Shown here: positions 25,727-35,215 of the stretch, piece by piece
Layout of the letters: every line of letters begins with the position of its first letter
Numbering within the stretch: position 1 is the first letter of the stretch
Assembly (NCBI GenBank): GCA_002747035.1
Contig: PDRZ01000019.1
Span: 1-64,000, forward strand
Direction: 5' to 3'
Source: Rhodobacterales bacterium
Lineage (GTDB): Bacteria > Pseudomonadota > Alphaproteobacteria > Rhodobacterales > Rhodobacteraceae
DNA: 64,000 nucleotides
Program-made: the position numbers and the translations under genes
The notes under the pieces: generated by a model
The model's database searches: none
What the model was told of the DNA's origin: nothing
Seen by the model: only the letters and a program-made list of their open reading frames with translations

Positions 25727-25896
25727 GGGTTTCCCTTTCCAGTGCCAATCGCGTTTCCGACGCCGACCCTAGGGCGGGTCGGCTGGGGCGTCCTTGATCT
25801 GGGTCAGAAAAATCGAGTTCCCGATCTATCTTTGACGGCGCAGTCCCGCCAATGTCCAAACCCAAAACCCACATGAGGCTGGCATCGGGGCAGGAA

Positions 25897-26715
25897 CTAT
25901 AGGTCCGTATTGCCCCCCGGGGTGCCAGTACCCGGGGCACCAGTTTCCGGCGTGCCCGTACCAGGTGTACCATCAGTGCCCGGCGTGCCGCCCGCCGGCC
26001 CCGGAATCCCCGATTCGCCGTAATGTTCCACATAGACATCCAACCCCTTGGGGTCATGGGCGTCCAGAAACGCTTCTATCTCTTCGATCGTCGGGTTGTT
26101 CTCGCGAATAAAGTCGATCGCTTCCACCAACACGTCCCGCATACGGTCAGGCGGCGCGTCGGAAAAATCGGTCACCTGCCCACCCCAGCGCGGCCCGCCC
26201 AGATAGACGGCGGCGAACATCACCTTGGCCTTGGTTTCTGGCGTCCCGCCCACACGGAGGGCGTCGTAGAACATCCGGTGGACCTCTTGCCACGTAGTGG
26301 CGTGGAAGGTGGGGAGCGATTCATTGCCAATTCCGCAATAGGCGTCGTGGATCGTGGCCGCATTGACGAACTCCCGGCTCGTCGGGTTCCCGATAATCGA
26401 ATGGAACACCCGTGGTATCGAGGCACCGTCGGTCAGGGTCTGCACCGGTGCGCGCCATCCGCGGTTGTGAGTATCCACAAAGGTCAGCGGCTCGGCCGTG
26501 GGATAGAACACCAGCGGGCGGGCCGGAATCCGGGTCGGGCGGCTTCGGTCAAGTTGGACCGGCCCATTCACGAACCGGCAGAGCGGTGCCGACGGGCCGC
26601 TGCAATGGGCACCAGCTGTGGCCACACGCGCATTGGCCAGATCGCTGGTGGTTTCAAAATGTGTGCAGGCCGCAAATGCAAAAAGGCCGGCGAGGGCAGA
26701 AAGGAAAGGTCGCAT
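25897..26715 (-). CDS. DUF1353 lipoprotein with a Gly/Thr/Pro-rich tail
   Basis: A 272-residue predicted lipoprotein: MRPFLSALAGLFAFAACTHF has a lipobox ending in Cys17. The middle contains DUF1353 signatures (QTLTDGASIPRVFHSIIGNP, then ATIHDAYCG and WQEVHRMFYDALRVGG). DUF1353 occurs in phages and bacterial genomes and has no established activity. The last about 40 residues are a collagen-like low-complexity tail (GIPGPAGGTPGTDGTPGTGT and similar). The start at 26715 gives the lipobox; the longer frame to 26790 buries it. Confidence 0.75.
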   Translation of the reverse strand: MRPFLSALAGLFAFAACTHFETTSDLANARVATAGAHCSGPSAPLCRFVNGPVQLDRSRPTRIPARPLVFYPTAEPLTFVDTHNRGWRAPVQTLTDGASIPRVFHSIIGNPTSREFVNAATIHDAYCGIGNESLPTFHATTWQEVHRMFYDALRVGGTPETKAKVMFAAVYLGGPRWGGQVTDFSDAPPDRMRDVLVEAIDFIRENNPTIEEIEAFLDAHDPKGLDVYVEHYGESGIPGPAGGTPGTDGTPGTGTPETGAPGTGTPGGNTDL

Positions 26716-26935
26716 GATACTCGGACCTCTGTGTTGCAAAAGAGTTCGTTCAATTTCCTCAACATGCCACTGAATGGGCGAAAAAATCAAGTCCCGTGCG
26801 ATAAAAACGCGATCACAAACAGGATCAGGTCAGGACGTGCAGTAGCCGCAGGAGGGTTTTTGATTCGCCTCATCCATTTGCCCCGTCCAACGGGGCCGAC
26901 GTTTGATGGGTGATCCTGTGCCCTGCGGGCCGGGG

Positions 26936-27637
26936 TCAGACGGCCAGGTATTTCTGGCTGATCCCGGGATCCGCCGCCAGCACATCAAACCCACCCTGCC
27001 AGCGCACCGCCCCTTTTTCGATGATCAGCGCGCGATCTGCAACCGCACGGGCAAAATGCAGGTTTTGTTCCGAAATCAGAACAGACAGGCCTTCGCGTTT
27101 CAATTCGGCAATCACCCGGGCCATTTGTTCCACGATCACCGGAGCGATCCCTTCGCTGGGTTCATCCAGCAGCACCGCCCTGGGGTTGCCCATCAGCGTG
27201 CGGGCGATGGTCAGCATCTGTTGTTCGCCACCCGAAAGCTGTTTGCCCAGATTGCCCCGCCGCTCGGCAAGGTTGGGAAAGAGATCGAACAGATGTTCCA
27301 GCGTCCAGACCGGCGCGTCCGGGCGTGGCGGGCGACGACCCACTTCAAGGTTCTCGGCCACGGTCAGATCGGGAAAGACCCGGCGTTCTTCGGGCACATA
27401 TCCGATCCCGGCGCGACAGATCATGTGCGGCGGCAGTTTCATCAGCGACTGGCCATCATAGGTGATGATCCCCGTCTTGGTCGTCACCATGCCGATGATG
27501 CATTTCATCGTGGTGGTTTTGCCCGCGCCATTCCGGCCCAGAAGCGCGACCACTTCGTTTTCGCCCACCTCAAGCGTCACCCCGTTCAGGATCTGGGCCC
27601 GGCCATAGCGGGCGGTCAGGTTGGTCACCTCAAGCAT
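26936..27637 (-). CDS. livF: Branched-chain-type ABC transporter ATPase, LivF-like
   Basis: A 233-residue ABC ATPase. Walker A is LLGRNGAGKTTTMKC, the signature is LSGGEQQML and Walker B is AVLLDEPSEGIAP. The EPSEGI variant after Walker B is typical of LivF. It overlaps the upstream livG-like gene by 8 bases and is the last gene of the importer operon (binding protein, fused permease, two ATPases). Substrate is not deducible; amides, urea and short acids are transported by this family as well as amino acids. Confidence 0.9.
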   Translation of the reverse strand: MLEVTNLTARYGRAQILNGVTLEVGENEVVALLGRNGAGKTTTMKCIIGMVTTKTGIITYDGQSLMKLPPHMICRAGIGYVPEERRVFPDLTVAENLEVGRRPPRPDAPVWTLEHLFDLFPNLAERRGNLGKQLSGGEQQMLTIARTLMGNPRAVLLDEPSEGIAPVIVEQMARVIAELKREGLSVLISEQNLHFARAVADRALIIEKGAVRWQGGFDVLAADPGISQKYLAV

Positions 27638-28412
27638 CTGCGTTTTCCTGTCCCGCCCCCTGACCAAACACGGTGCCGCCCCCAAGATAAACCTCTTGCA
27701 CCAAGGGGTTTTCGCGGATCTCGGCACCGCTGCCTTCTGCGATCAGCTCGCCCCGGTTCAACACGAGGATGCGGTGGGCATGGGTAAACACCACGTCCAT
27801 ATCATGTTCGGTAAACAGCACGCTGACCCCACGGTTTTCGACGATCCCGGCGGTAAGCTCCATCAACGCGATACGTTCCGAAGGGGCCATGCCCGCAGTG
27901 GGTTCATCCATCAGCAAAAGCGCCGGATCATGGGCCAGCGCGATGGCCAGCTCCAGCTGTTTCAGATCGCCATAGGCCAGTTCGGAACAGGCCCGGTCGG
28001 CAAGGTCGGTCATGTCCACAAGGGCAAGCAGGTCCATGGCTTCGGCACGGTACATCCGCGTGGCGCGGGACCAGAGGTCATAGACCCGCCGATGATGCGA
28101 GATCAGCGCCATCTGCACATTCTCAACCACGGTCATGGACAGGAAGGTTCGGGTGATCTGAAACGTCCGCCCGACCCCCATGCGCCAGATATGGCTGGGG
28201 CGTTTGCCGATCAGCTCGCGCCCGTTCAGTTTCACCGAACCGGTATCGGCTTTGAGATAGCCCGAAAGCATATTGAAACAGGTGGTTTTACCGGCACCGT
28301 TGGGCCCGATCAGGGCGAGGAATTCGCCCTTGTGCAGGTCGAAATTCACCCTGGACACGGCATCCAGCCCGCCAAAGCTTTTCGATAGGTTGGTCACGGA
28401 CAGAACGCTCAT
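27630..28412 (-). CDS. livG: Branched-chain-type ABC transporter ATPase, LivG-like
   Basis: A 260-residue ABC ATPase with Walker A LIGPNGAGKTTCFNMLSGYL, the LivG-type VGRTFQITRTF segment, signature LAYGDLKQLELA and Walker B ALLLMDEPTAGM. The true start is the ATG at 28412, overlapping the permease stop (ATGA at 28409-28412); the open frame extending to 28745 is read-through of permease sequence in another frame. Confidence 0.9.
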   Translation of the reverse strand: MSVLSVTNLSKSFGGLDAVSRVNFDLHKGEFLALIGPNGAGKTTCFNMLSGYLKADTGSVKLNGRELIGKRPSHIWRMGVGRTFQITRTFLSMTVVENVQMALISHHRRVYDLWSRATRMYRAEAMDLLALVDMTDLADRACSELAYGDLKQLELAIALAHDPALLLMDEPTAGMAPSERIALMELTAGIVENRGVSVLFTEHDMDVVFTHAHRILVLNRGELIAEGSGAEIRENPLVQEVYLGGGTVFGQGAGQENADA

Positions 28413-30262
28413 GACGTGCCCCCTCGTTTGATCCCAAGCCTGCGCAGCAACCGTTCCAACCCGCCCGCAACCCCGTCGGGGGCCAGCAGCACCACGATCA
28501 GGATGATCGCGCCAAAGATAAAGCGCCAGTAGTCCAGCCGCGACACCCAGTCTTCGATCATCACAAAAGACACCGCCCCGAGGATCGGCCCCAACAGAGC
28601 GTGGATGCCCCCCAGAAGGACCATGATCAGCCCGTCCACGGATTGCGAAATAGCAAGCACATCGGGAAACACGCTGCCCTTGGAAAAGGCAAAAACCGCC
28701 CCCGCAAGGCCCGCAACGGTGCCCGCGAGGGCAAAGCCCATCCATTGGGTGAATTTCACGTCCATGCCGATCGCTTCGGCGCGCATATCGCTGTCACGGA
28801 TCCCGCGCAGGGCATAGCCGAACGGCGCATGGGCAACACGGCGCAACAAGAGGATGCCAGCGATACAGAGGGTGAAGGCAAGGTAGAAATAGGCCTGATC
28901 CGAACTGGCCCATCTGGCGGGCCAGACACCAAGGATGCCGTCATCGCCGCCGGTGAATTCCTGCCATTGAAAAGTGACCCCCCACAGGATCTGCGCGGCG
29001 GCCATGGTCAGCATGGCAAGGTAAACGCCGGAAAGCCGCACACAGAACCAGCCAAAGAACAGCGCCGCAGCGGCGGCAGCAACCGGCCCAAGCGCAAGCG
29101 CAGGCAGCATGGAGAGGCCAAGCAGCTTGACCCCCATCGCCGCGCCGTAAGCCCCAACGCCAAAATAGGCCGCATGCCCGAAACTGACCATGCCGCCGAT
29201 CCCCATCATGAAATGCAGGCTGACGGCAAAGAGCGTGGCCACCATGACATCAACAAGCAGGATCGAGGCGAAATCCGAAAGCGCCAGCGGGGCCAGTGCA
29301 AGGGAAAACAGCACCGCCGCCATGACCATGGACGCCTGTGGCCCGAGCAGGCGCAGGGGTTGTTCGGGATCGGGGGGCGCGCCGTGTTCGCTCCCCGGTT
29401 TGCCGAAGATGCCATAGGGGCGCAGGATCAGAACCAAAGCCATGACGATGAAGGGCAGAACGATGCTGATCTGTGGGAAAATCAGGATGGCAAAGGCGTT
29501 GAGCACGCTGATCAGAACGGCCGCGACAAAGGCACCGCTGACGCTGCCCATCCCACCGATGACGACAACGACAAAGGCTTCGCCGATCACGGAGAGGTCC
29601 ATTTGCAGGCTCACCGCCTCGCGCGGGATTTGCAGCGCACCGCCAAGACCGGCCAGCGCGGCACCCAGCACGAAAACACCAGAAAACAGCCAGGATTGAT
29701 TGACGCCGAGGGCATCGACCATTTCCCGGTCCTGCGTCGCGGCACGGACCAGAACGCCCCAGCGGGTACGGTGGAAGAGAAGCCAGATGCCCAACAGCAC
29801 AAGCGGCCCGATCAGGATCAGCGCAAGATCGTATTCGGGGATCGGTTCGCCCATGATACGGACCGCACGATCCAGCCCCGGGGCACGCGGGCCAAGCAGG
29901 TCTTCGCCCCCCCAGATGGCCAGGGTCGCGTCCTGAAAGATCAGCACAACCCCGAAGGTGGCGACCAGCTGGAACAGCTCGGGCGCGTGATAGATGCGAC
30001 GCAGGATGGTGATTTCAATGACCAACCCAAGAAGGCCAACACTCAGCGCGGCGGTCAACACTGACCCCCAGAAGCCAAGCACACCGCCCCCCAGCGTGGT
30101 GACAAGGGTGTAGGCCACATAGGCCCCGACCATGTAGAAAGAGCCATGGGCGAAATTGACGATCCGGGTGACCCCAAAGATGATCGACAGGCCACAGGCA
30201 ATCAGAAACAGAGAAGACGCATTGGCCAACCCGGTCAATAATTGTGCGAGGTAAAAACCCAT
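28409..30262 (-). CDS. Fused LivH-LivM permease of a branched-chain-type ABC importer
   Basis: A 617-residue integral membrane protein carrying both permease subunits in one chain. Residues 1-290 are LivH-like (IIFGVTRIVNFAHGSFYMVG; GALQIPREAVSLQMDL; VVVVIGGMGSVSGAFVAAVL). Residues about 320-610 are LivM-like (GGMVSFGHAAYFGVGAYGAA; AIGMDVKFTQWMGFALAGTV; DGLIMVLLGGIHALLGPILG). Separate livH and livM genes are the usual arrangement. The ATG at 30262 begins a clear first helix; the longer frame to 30313 runs into the palindromic terminator. Confidence 0.9.
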   Translation of the reverse strand: MGFYLAQLLTGLANASSLFLIACGLSIIFGVTRIVNFAHGSFYMVGAYVAYTLVTTLGGGVLGFWGSVLTAALSVGLLGLVIEITILRRIYHAPELFQLVATFGVVLIFQDATLAIWGGEDLLGPRAPGLDRAVRIMGEPIPEYDLALILIGPLVLLGIWLLFHRTRWGVLVRAATQDREMVDALGVNQSWLFSGVFVLGAALAGLGGALQIPREAVSLQMDLSVIGEAFVVVVIGGMGSVSGAFVAAVLISVLNAFAILIFPQISIVLPFIVMALVLILRPYGIFGKPGSEHGAPPDPEQPLRLLGPQASMVMAAVLFSLALAPLALSDFASILLVDVMVATLFAVSLHFMMGIGGMVSFGHAAYFGVGAYGAAMGVKLLGLSMLPALALGPVAAAAAALFFGWFCVRLSGVYLAMLTMAAAQILWGVTFQWQEFTGGDDGILGVWPARWASSDQAYFYLAFTLCIAGILLLRRVAHAPFGYALRGIRDSDMRAEAIGMDVKFTQWMGFALAGTVAGLAGAVFAFSKGSVFPDVLAISQSVDGLIMVLLGGIHALLGPILGAVSFVMIEDWVSRLDYWRFIFGAIILIVVLLAPDGVAGGLERLLRRLGIKRGGTS

Positions 30263-30282
30263 GCGCCGCCCTCTCCGCTGGT

Positions 30283-30335
30283 CACGATTTTTAGCTAAAA
30301 ATCGTGGGCGCACCGGGCTCTATGGTGCGCCCACG
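30283..30335. repeat. AGCT-centred palindrome plus GGGCGC hairpin, between binding-protein and permease genes
   Basis: A perfect 24-bp palindrome (arm CACGATTTTTAG, 30283-30306) is directly followed by a second hairpin, GTGGGCGCACC...GGTGCGCCCAC (about 30304-30335). It lies 15 bases beyond the stop of the substrate-binding protein gene and 20 bases before the permease start, so it may attenuate transcription and favour high expression of the binding protein. Relatives lie at 40846, 48448 and 55488. Confidence 0.75.
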
Positions 30336-30349
30336 CTTGTAAAAGATGG

Positions 30350-31561
30350 TTATTCCGCCGGGCGCAGTTTCATCGCCTCTTCTTCGCTGGGCAGATAATT
30401 GGCACCATCCGCATAGGCCCAGTCCTTCATCACGCCTTTGCCGTCGATCCGGGTGGTCAGGCCGACATAGGCCCCCATGGTGGACTGATGGTCAGAAGCC
30501 CGGAACATGAAGGGACCGGTGGGGCTGGTGGCCACCTCCAACCCCTCCATCGCGGCCAGAAGGGCGGCAGTGTCGGTGGATCCGGCTTTTCTCAGCGCCG
30601 CCTCAATGGCCAGCATCGAGTTATAGCCCACGATCGACCCGGTTTTCGGGGCTTCGTCCCAACGCGCCACATAGGCGTCCATGAACGCTTTGTGTTCGGG
30701 CGTGTCGATCTGTTTCGCGGGGTAGCCGGTCACGATCCACCCCTCAGGTGCTTCGCCGCCCAGCGGGTCAAGGTATTCCGGTTCACCGGTCAGGAGCGAC
30801 GCGACGATGCGGCCTTCGAACAGGAAGCGCAAGCTGCCTTCACGCACAAATTTTGCCAGATCCCCGCCAAAGGTCACGTTGAAAATCGCGTCCGGCCGGG
30901 CCGCTTCCAACGCGCGCACTGTGGAACCTGCATCAATCTTGAAGACCGGCGGCCATTGCTCTTCCACAAATTCCACATCCGGTTGCAGCGCGGCCAGTGC
31001 CCCCTTGAAGGCGGCCACAGCGTCTTTGCCATAGGCATAGTTGGGCGCAACGGTGGCCCAGCGCTTTTTACCCAGCTTCGCGGCCTGTTCCGCCAGCATC
31101 GCGGCCTGCATATGGGTCGAGGGGCGCAAACGATAGGTGTATTTGTTCCCCTTGGACCACACGATCGCATCCGACAGCGGCTCCGAAGCCAGGAACAGCA
31201 CCTCTTTCTGCTTGGCGAAATCCGCTACGGCGAGACCGATATTGGACAGGAAGGTGCCAAAAATCATCACCGCCCCCTCTTTCGAGGTCAGCTCTTCGGC
31301 AATACGGATCGCTGTAGCCGGGTCCCCGGTGTCATCGCGGCTGATCACTTCGATCATCTTGCCATCAATGCCCCCGGCGGAGTTGATCTGTTCCACCGCC
31401 AATTGCCAGCCTTTCTTGTAAGGTTCGGTAAAGGCGGGCAGGCGGGTGTAGGAATTCACCTCGCCAATCACGATCTTGTCGTCGGCTTTTGCGCCTGTTC
31501 CCATAGCCACAAGCGGCAGGGCAGCCAAAGCACCCAGAAGGTTACGTCGGATCATTTGCAT
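30350..31561 (-). CDS. Periplasmic substrate-binding protein of a branched-chain-type ABC importer
   Basis: A 403-residue type I periplasmic-binding protein: signal peptide (RRNLLGALAALPLVAMGTGA), then KIVIGEVNSYTRLPAFTEPY, GWQLAVEQINSAGGIDGKMI and YNSMLAIEAALRKAGS. This belongs to the leucine/amide-binding family. The start at 31561 has GGGAGATG upstream and begins the signal peptide; the ORF extension to 31594 is unnecessary. First gene of the operon extending to 26936. Confidence 0.9.
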   Translation of the reverse strand: MQMIRRNLLGALAALPLVAMGTGAKADDKIVIGEVNSYTRLPAFTEPYKKGWQLAVEQINSAGGIDGKMIEVISRDDTGDPATAIRIAEELTSKEGAVMIFGTFLSNIGLAVADFAKQKEVLFLASEPLSDAIVWSKGNKYTYRLRPSTHMQAAMLAEQAAKLGKKRWATVAPNYAYGKDAVAAFKGALAALQPDVEFVEEQWPPVFKIDAGSTVRALEAARPDAIFNVTFGGDLAKFVREGSLRFLFEGRIVASLLTGEPEYLDPLGGEAPEGWIVTGYPAKQIDTPEHKAFMDAYVARWDEAPKTGSIVGYNSMLAIEAALRKAGSTDTAALLAAMEGLEVATSPTGPFMFRASDHQSTMGAYVGLTTRIDGKGVMKDWAYADGANYLPSEEEAMKLRPAE

Positions 31562-31962
31562 ATCACATCTCCCTTTTCGGTGTGCGTTGCACATCTATAT
31601 ATTGTTGCGTTTTTCCGCGTTGCCAGTCTCTTTAGTGGTTTAGTTGAGGGGAAACAGCCCCCGAAATTCTCATGGCTGACGTAAAACCCGGTTGATGCAC
31701 CAAGCGCCATCTCCTATCTCAGCCCGTCTTTTCCTTCCGCATCAGCATGGCTCAAGCCACCCATGCGGGGCAAGGAGAGGCGGATCGCGGTCACAAGCTC
31801 TCGCTGCGCGCGCCAACGTGGTCTGGCGGAGGCCGGGAGAGACAACAAAATCCGAGTGATTGAACTCTCTGGGGCGATAGGTCATTATCCCGGCAAAACT
31901 GAGCATGGCGCGCACGGAGCCAAGGGTAACAACACCCCTCCGCGAATAATGAGGCACGGCAG
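31562..31962. other. Divergent intergenic region upstream of the ABC importer
   Basis: About 400 bases. The first hundred contain an AT-rich stretch (ATATATAG on the minus strand near 31595) that could be the -10 region of the importer operon. The remainder has no recognisable gene; a 158-residue minus-strand frame (31742-32218) overlaps the lipoprotein gene and has shadow-like composition. Confidence 0.4.
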
Positions 31963-32334
31963 ATGCAAAAATTCCTGATCCTGGCAAGCCTGACGCTGTT
32001 GGTCGGCTGTGGCGGCGGTGGCTATCGGTCATTTGAACGCGATTCATCCCCGGCCCCGGCGCGGAGCACCGCCCTGCCCCGGGCCTCGGCCTCGGGTCCG
32101 ATTTCACGGGCCTGTCTGGCCTCGGACCGCAAGGCGCGCTCTCCCGCCCTGTGCGGCTGTATTCAGCATGTCGCCAATCAATCGCTTTCGGCCAGCGATC
32201 AAAGGCTCGCGGCCACATTCTATGGCGATCCTCACAAGGCCCAGGAAATCCGGCAGTCGGATCGCGTCAGCCATGAAGTCTTCTGGAAGAAATACAAGTC
32301 CTACAGTCAGCAGGCCGCACAAACCTGCGGCTGA
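31963..32334 (+). CDS. Small lipoprotein of unknown function
   Basis: A 123-residue lipoprotein: QKFLILASLTLLVGCGGGGY has a lipobox with Cys16. The mature part includes GPISRACLASDRKARSPALC and GCIQHVANQSLS, with cysteines likely to form disulfides, and KKYKSYSQQAAQTCG at the end. Homologues in roseobacters are sometimes labelled 'arginine transporter'; nothing in the sequence supports transport. Confidence 0.75.
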   Translation: MQKFLILASLTLLVGCGGGGYRSFERDSSPAPARSTALPRASASGPISRACLASDRKARSPALCGCIQHVANQSLSASDQRLAATFYGDPHKAQEIRQSDRVSHEVFWKKYKSYSQQAAQTCG

Positions 32335-32366
32335 TCACCCGACGCAGGGCCCGACCGGTCACCCGG

Positions 32367-33857
32367 TCACCCGGTCGTCAGGGTGCGCCGAACCGCGTCT
32401 TTCCAGACCGCAATGCGGCGCGCGCGGGTGCCTTCGTCCATCATCGGGTCAAACCGGCATTCGCGGTGCCAATCCTGCGCAAACGCCTTCTGATCCCCAC
32501 AGACCCCGGCCTTCATCCCCGCCAGCCAGGCCGCGCCCAGCGCGGTGGTCTCAAGCTCCTTGGGCCGTTCGACCCCGGCCCCGGTCACATCCGCAAGGAA
32601 TTGCATCGTGTAATCGGACGCGGTCATCCCGCCATCGACCCGCAGCGTCACCTCGTCGGCCAGCACCGCCCCATCGGCGCGCATCGCCTCAAGCAGGTCT
32701 GCCGTCTGGAACCCCACCGCTTGCAGCGCCGCACGGGCCAGTTCATTGGGACCGGTATTGCGGGTCAGCCCATAAAGCGCGCCGCGACACTCTGCATCCC
32801 AATAGGGCGCGCCAAGCCCGGTGAAGGCGGGGACCAGCACCACATCCTGTTTCCCATCCGCCGCGCGGGCCATGGCCCCGACCTGGCCTACCTCGGGCAC
32901 CACCCCCAGACCGTCGCGCAGCCATTGCACCGCCGCCCCGGCGATAAAGATCGACCCTTCCAGCGCATAGGTCGGCGTGCCGTCCAGTTGATAGGCAATC
33001 GTGGTCAGCAGCCGATTGCCGGACCGCACCAGCGTGCCGCCGGTATTGAGCAGGGCAAAACAACCCGTGCCATAGGTCGATTTCATCATCCCCGGTTCAA
33101 AACAGGCCTGTCCCACGGTCGCCGCCTGCTGATCCCCCGCCACGCCCCGAATGGGAAGGGGCGCGCCGAACAGGTCGGGCTGCGTTTCGCCGAAGTCATC
33201 GGCGCTGTTGCGGACTTCGGGCAAGAGCGACAGGGGGATATCAAGCAAGCGACAGATCTCGTCATCCCAGCACCCGTTCTGAATGTCATAAAGCATGGTG
33301 CGCGCGGCGTTGGTGGCATCGGTGGCATGTACCTGCCCCCCGGTCAGCCGCCAGATCAGGAAACTGTCCACGGTGCCAAAGGCCAGCCGCCCCGCCAGCG
33401 CCGCCGCCCGCGCACCGTCCACGTTATCCAGAAGCCACGCAATTTTGGTGGCCGAGAAATAGGGGTCCAGCAACAACCCGGTGCGGGTTCTGACAAGGTC
33501 TTCGTGCCCTTCGGCCCGCAACCGCGCGCACAGGTCGGCGGTGCGCCGGTCCTGCCAGACAATGGCGTTATGGATCACCTTGCCCGTATCACGATCCCAG
33601 ATCAGCGTGGTTTCCCGTTGGTTGGTGATGCCCAGCGCGGCGATCCCGCCGATGCCCCCCGGCGCGGCCCCTACCGCCTGTTGCGCAGTGGCGAGCGTGC
33701 TGGCCCAGATCTCTTCCGCATCATGTTCCACCCAGCCCGAGTGGGGAAAATGCTGTGCAAATTCCTGTTGTGCGGTGGCAACCGGAGTCAGGGCGCTGTC
33801 AAACAGGATCGCGCGGGACGAGGTTGTGCCCTGATCGATGGCGAGTATATGGGTCAT
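32367..33857 (-). CDS. glpK: Glycerol kinase
   Basis: A 496-residue FGGY-family kinase forming glycerol-3-phosphate. N-terminal ATP motif [18 protein letters not shown], then [20 protein letters not shown] and [18 protein letters not shown] domain blocks [17 protein letters not shown] and [14 protein letters not shown] at the C-terminus. It is downstream of, and on the same strand as, the FAD monooxygenase (48-base gap), without other glp genes in view. Confidence 0.95.
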   Translation of the reverse strand: MTHILAIDQGTTSSRAILFDSALTPVATAQQEFAQHFPHSGWVEHDAEEIWASTLATAQQAVGAAPGGIGGIAALGITNQRETTLIWDRDTGKVIHNAIVWQDRRTADLCARLRAEGHEDLVRTRTGLLLDPYFSATKIAWLLDNVDGARAAALAGRLAFGTVDSFLIWRLTGGQVHATDATNAARTMLYDIQNGCWDDEICRLLDIPLSLLPEVRNSADDFGETQPDLFGAPLPIRGVAGDQQAATVGQACFEPGMMKSTYGTGCFALLNTGGTLVRSGNRLLTTIAYQLDGTPTYALEGSIFIAGAAVQWLRDGLGVVPEVGQVGAMARAADGKQDVVLVPAFTGLGAPYWDAECRGALYGLTRNTGPNELARAALQAVGFQTADLLEAMRADGAVLADEVTLRVDGGMTASDYTMQFLADVTGAGVERPKELETTALGAAWLAGMKAGVCGDQKAFAQDWHRECRFDPMMDEGTRARRIAVWKDAVRRTLTTG

Positions 33858-33905
33858 ATCATGCCTCGTGGTCTTGTTTTTAACTGCGTTTTACCCGCGT
33901 TTTGG

Positions 33906-35198
33906 CTAGGGTTGGCTGCCGATACGCGCGCCTTTGGGGATAGTTGCAGCGGACCCATTCAGCGCCTCACGGTCAAACCCCGCCGCCGCCTTGTATTTTG
34001 CCATGAAGGCGCTGCGTTCCTCGGCCGGGATCACGTTGTCGATATGGTCGAACACACCGCCGCAGCGGTCATTGAGCAGGTTCAGCAACCCGAATGGCCC
34101 CGCCCCGCGATTGCGCAGGATCAGCTCGGACACCGGCGCGCACCAGGCGTCGTCATAGGCACCAAGCGCCGCCGCCCCCACCCCGTGTTCCAGAAAGGCC
34201 GCCCCAAGATGGCGCGCATCCATGATCGCCTGGGTGGCACCGTTTGAGCCGGTGGGATACATCGCATGCGCCGCATCCCCCATCAGGGCAACGCGCCCAT
34301 CGACCCAGGTGGGCACCGGATCCCGGTCAATCATCGGGTTTTCATACACTGTGTCCGCCCCCTGGATCAACGCAGGCACGTCCAGCCAGTCATAGGTCCA
34401 GTCCTTGAAGTAATGCAGGAAATCGCTGGCGTTTGCCTGACGGAACCAGCCGGTATTGCGCGCGTCCGGGTCATCATAGGTGACCTCGGCAATCCAGTTT
34501 ACCACCGCCAGCCCGGTATCGGGATCAATCGGGGATATCGGGTAAATCACCATACGTTGTTCATGGGTGCCCAGCCCGATAAACGAAGACCCGGTCCGCG
34601 CCGGTCGGCTTAGCGTCGTGCCCCGCCACATCACCGCGCCCCCCCAGTGGATATCCGGTTGCTCCGGGTGCATCTGGGCCCGTATCGCAGAGTGAATGCC
34701 ATCGGCCCCGATCAATACCGCCCCGCGTTCACGCCGTGGTCCGTTTTCCGTTTCAAGGATCAACGTGACACCGTCCGCATCGGTTTCATAGCCCACCGCG
34801 CGACAGCCCGTGTGAACCGCCCCGGCCCCGGCGCGCCCGGTGAACAGGGTGAGCAGGGCCATATGAAATTCGCCGCGATGCACGGCATATTGGGGCCAGT
34901 CATATCCGGCAAAGGTGCCACGGGGTTCGGCGTGAATCTCCTGCCCCTGCAACCCCACCAGCGCCCATTCCCGCACCGGCACGCCCACCTTGTCCAGCAT
35001 CTGTGACGTCATCCCCATATCCAGCAGTTCACGCACCGCATTGGGTTGCAGGTTGATGCCAACGCCCAGCGGGCGCAGTTCTTCCACCGCCTCGAACACC
35101 ACACAGGGTACGCCGATCTGTTGCAGGGTCAGGGCCAGCGACAGGCCGCCGATCCCCCCGCCCGCGATCATCACTCTTTTGTCAACGTTGTCCGTCAT
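33906..35198 (-). CDS. FAD-dependent aromatic-type monooxygenase
   Basis: A 430-residue class A flavoprotein hydroxylase. The FAD motif is RVMIAGGGIGGLSLALTLQQ; the DG motif is VLIGADGIHSAIRAQ, and the second FAD motif is GRVALMGDAAHAMYPTGSNG. It resembles PhzS/salicylate-hydroxylase-type enzymes; the substrate is unknown. The ATG at 35198 has AGGAC and GGGAGAC just upstream. It lies 17 bases beyond the native stop of the HAD gene, suggesting a shared transcript. Confidence 0.87.
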   Translation of the reverse strand: MTDNVDKRVMIAGGGIGGLSLALTLQQIGVPCVVFEAVEELRPLGVGINLQPNAVRELLDMGMTSQMLDKVGVPVREWALVGLQGQEIHAEPRGTFAGYDWPQYAVHRGEFHMALLTLFTGRAGAGAVHTGCRAVGYETDADGVTLILETENGPRRERGAVLIGADGIHSAIRAQMHPEQPDIHWGGAVMWRGTTLSRPARTGSSFIGLGTHEQRMVIYPISPIDPDTGLAVVNWIAEVTYDDPDARNTGWFRQANASDFLHYFKDWTYDWLDVPALIQGADTVYENPMIDRDPVPTWVDGRVALMGDAAHAMYPTGSNGATQAIMDARHLGAAFLEHGVGAAALGAYDDAWCAPVSELILRNRGAGPFGLLNLLNDRCGGVFDHIDNVIPAEERSAFMAKYKAAAGFDREALNGSAATIPKGARIGSQP

Positions 35199-35215
35199 GT
35201 CCTGTCTCCCTGATC

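Noticed and set aside
25897-26715. DUF1353 gene as evidence of a prophage
   Set aside because: It stands alone among chromosomal genes and carries a lipoprotein signal.
28601-30064. A 487-codon plus-strand frame across the permease gene
   Set aside because: Antisense to a fused permease with clear LivH/LivM motifs; the composition (D, H, Q, R) is shadow-like.
31742-32218. A 158-codon minus-strand frame overlapping the lipoprotein gene
   Set aside because: No ribosome site or recognisable domain, and it opposes a clear lipobox protein.
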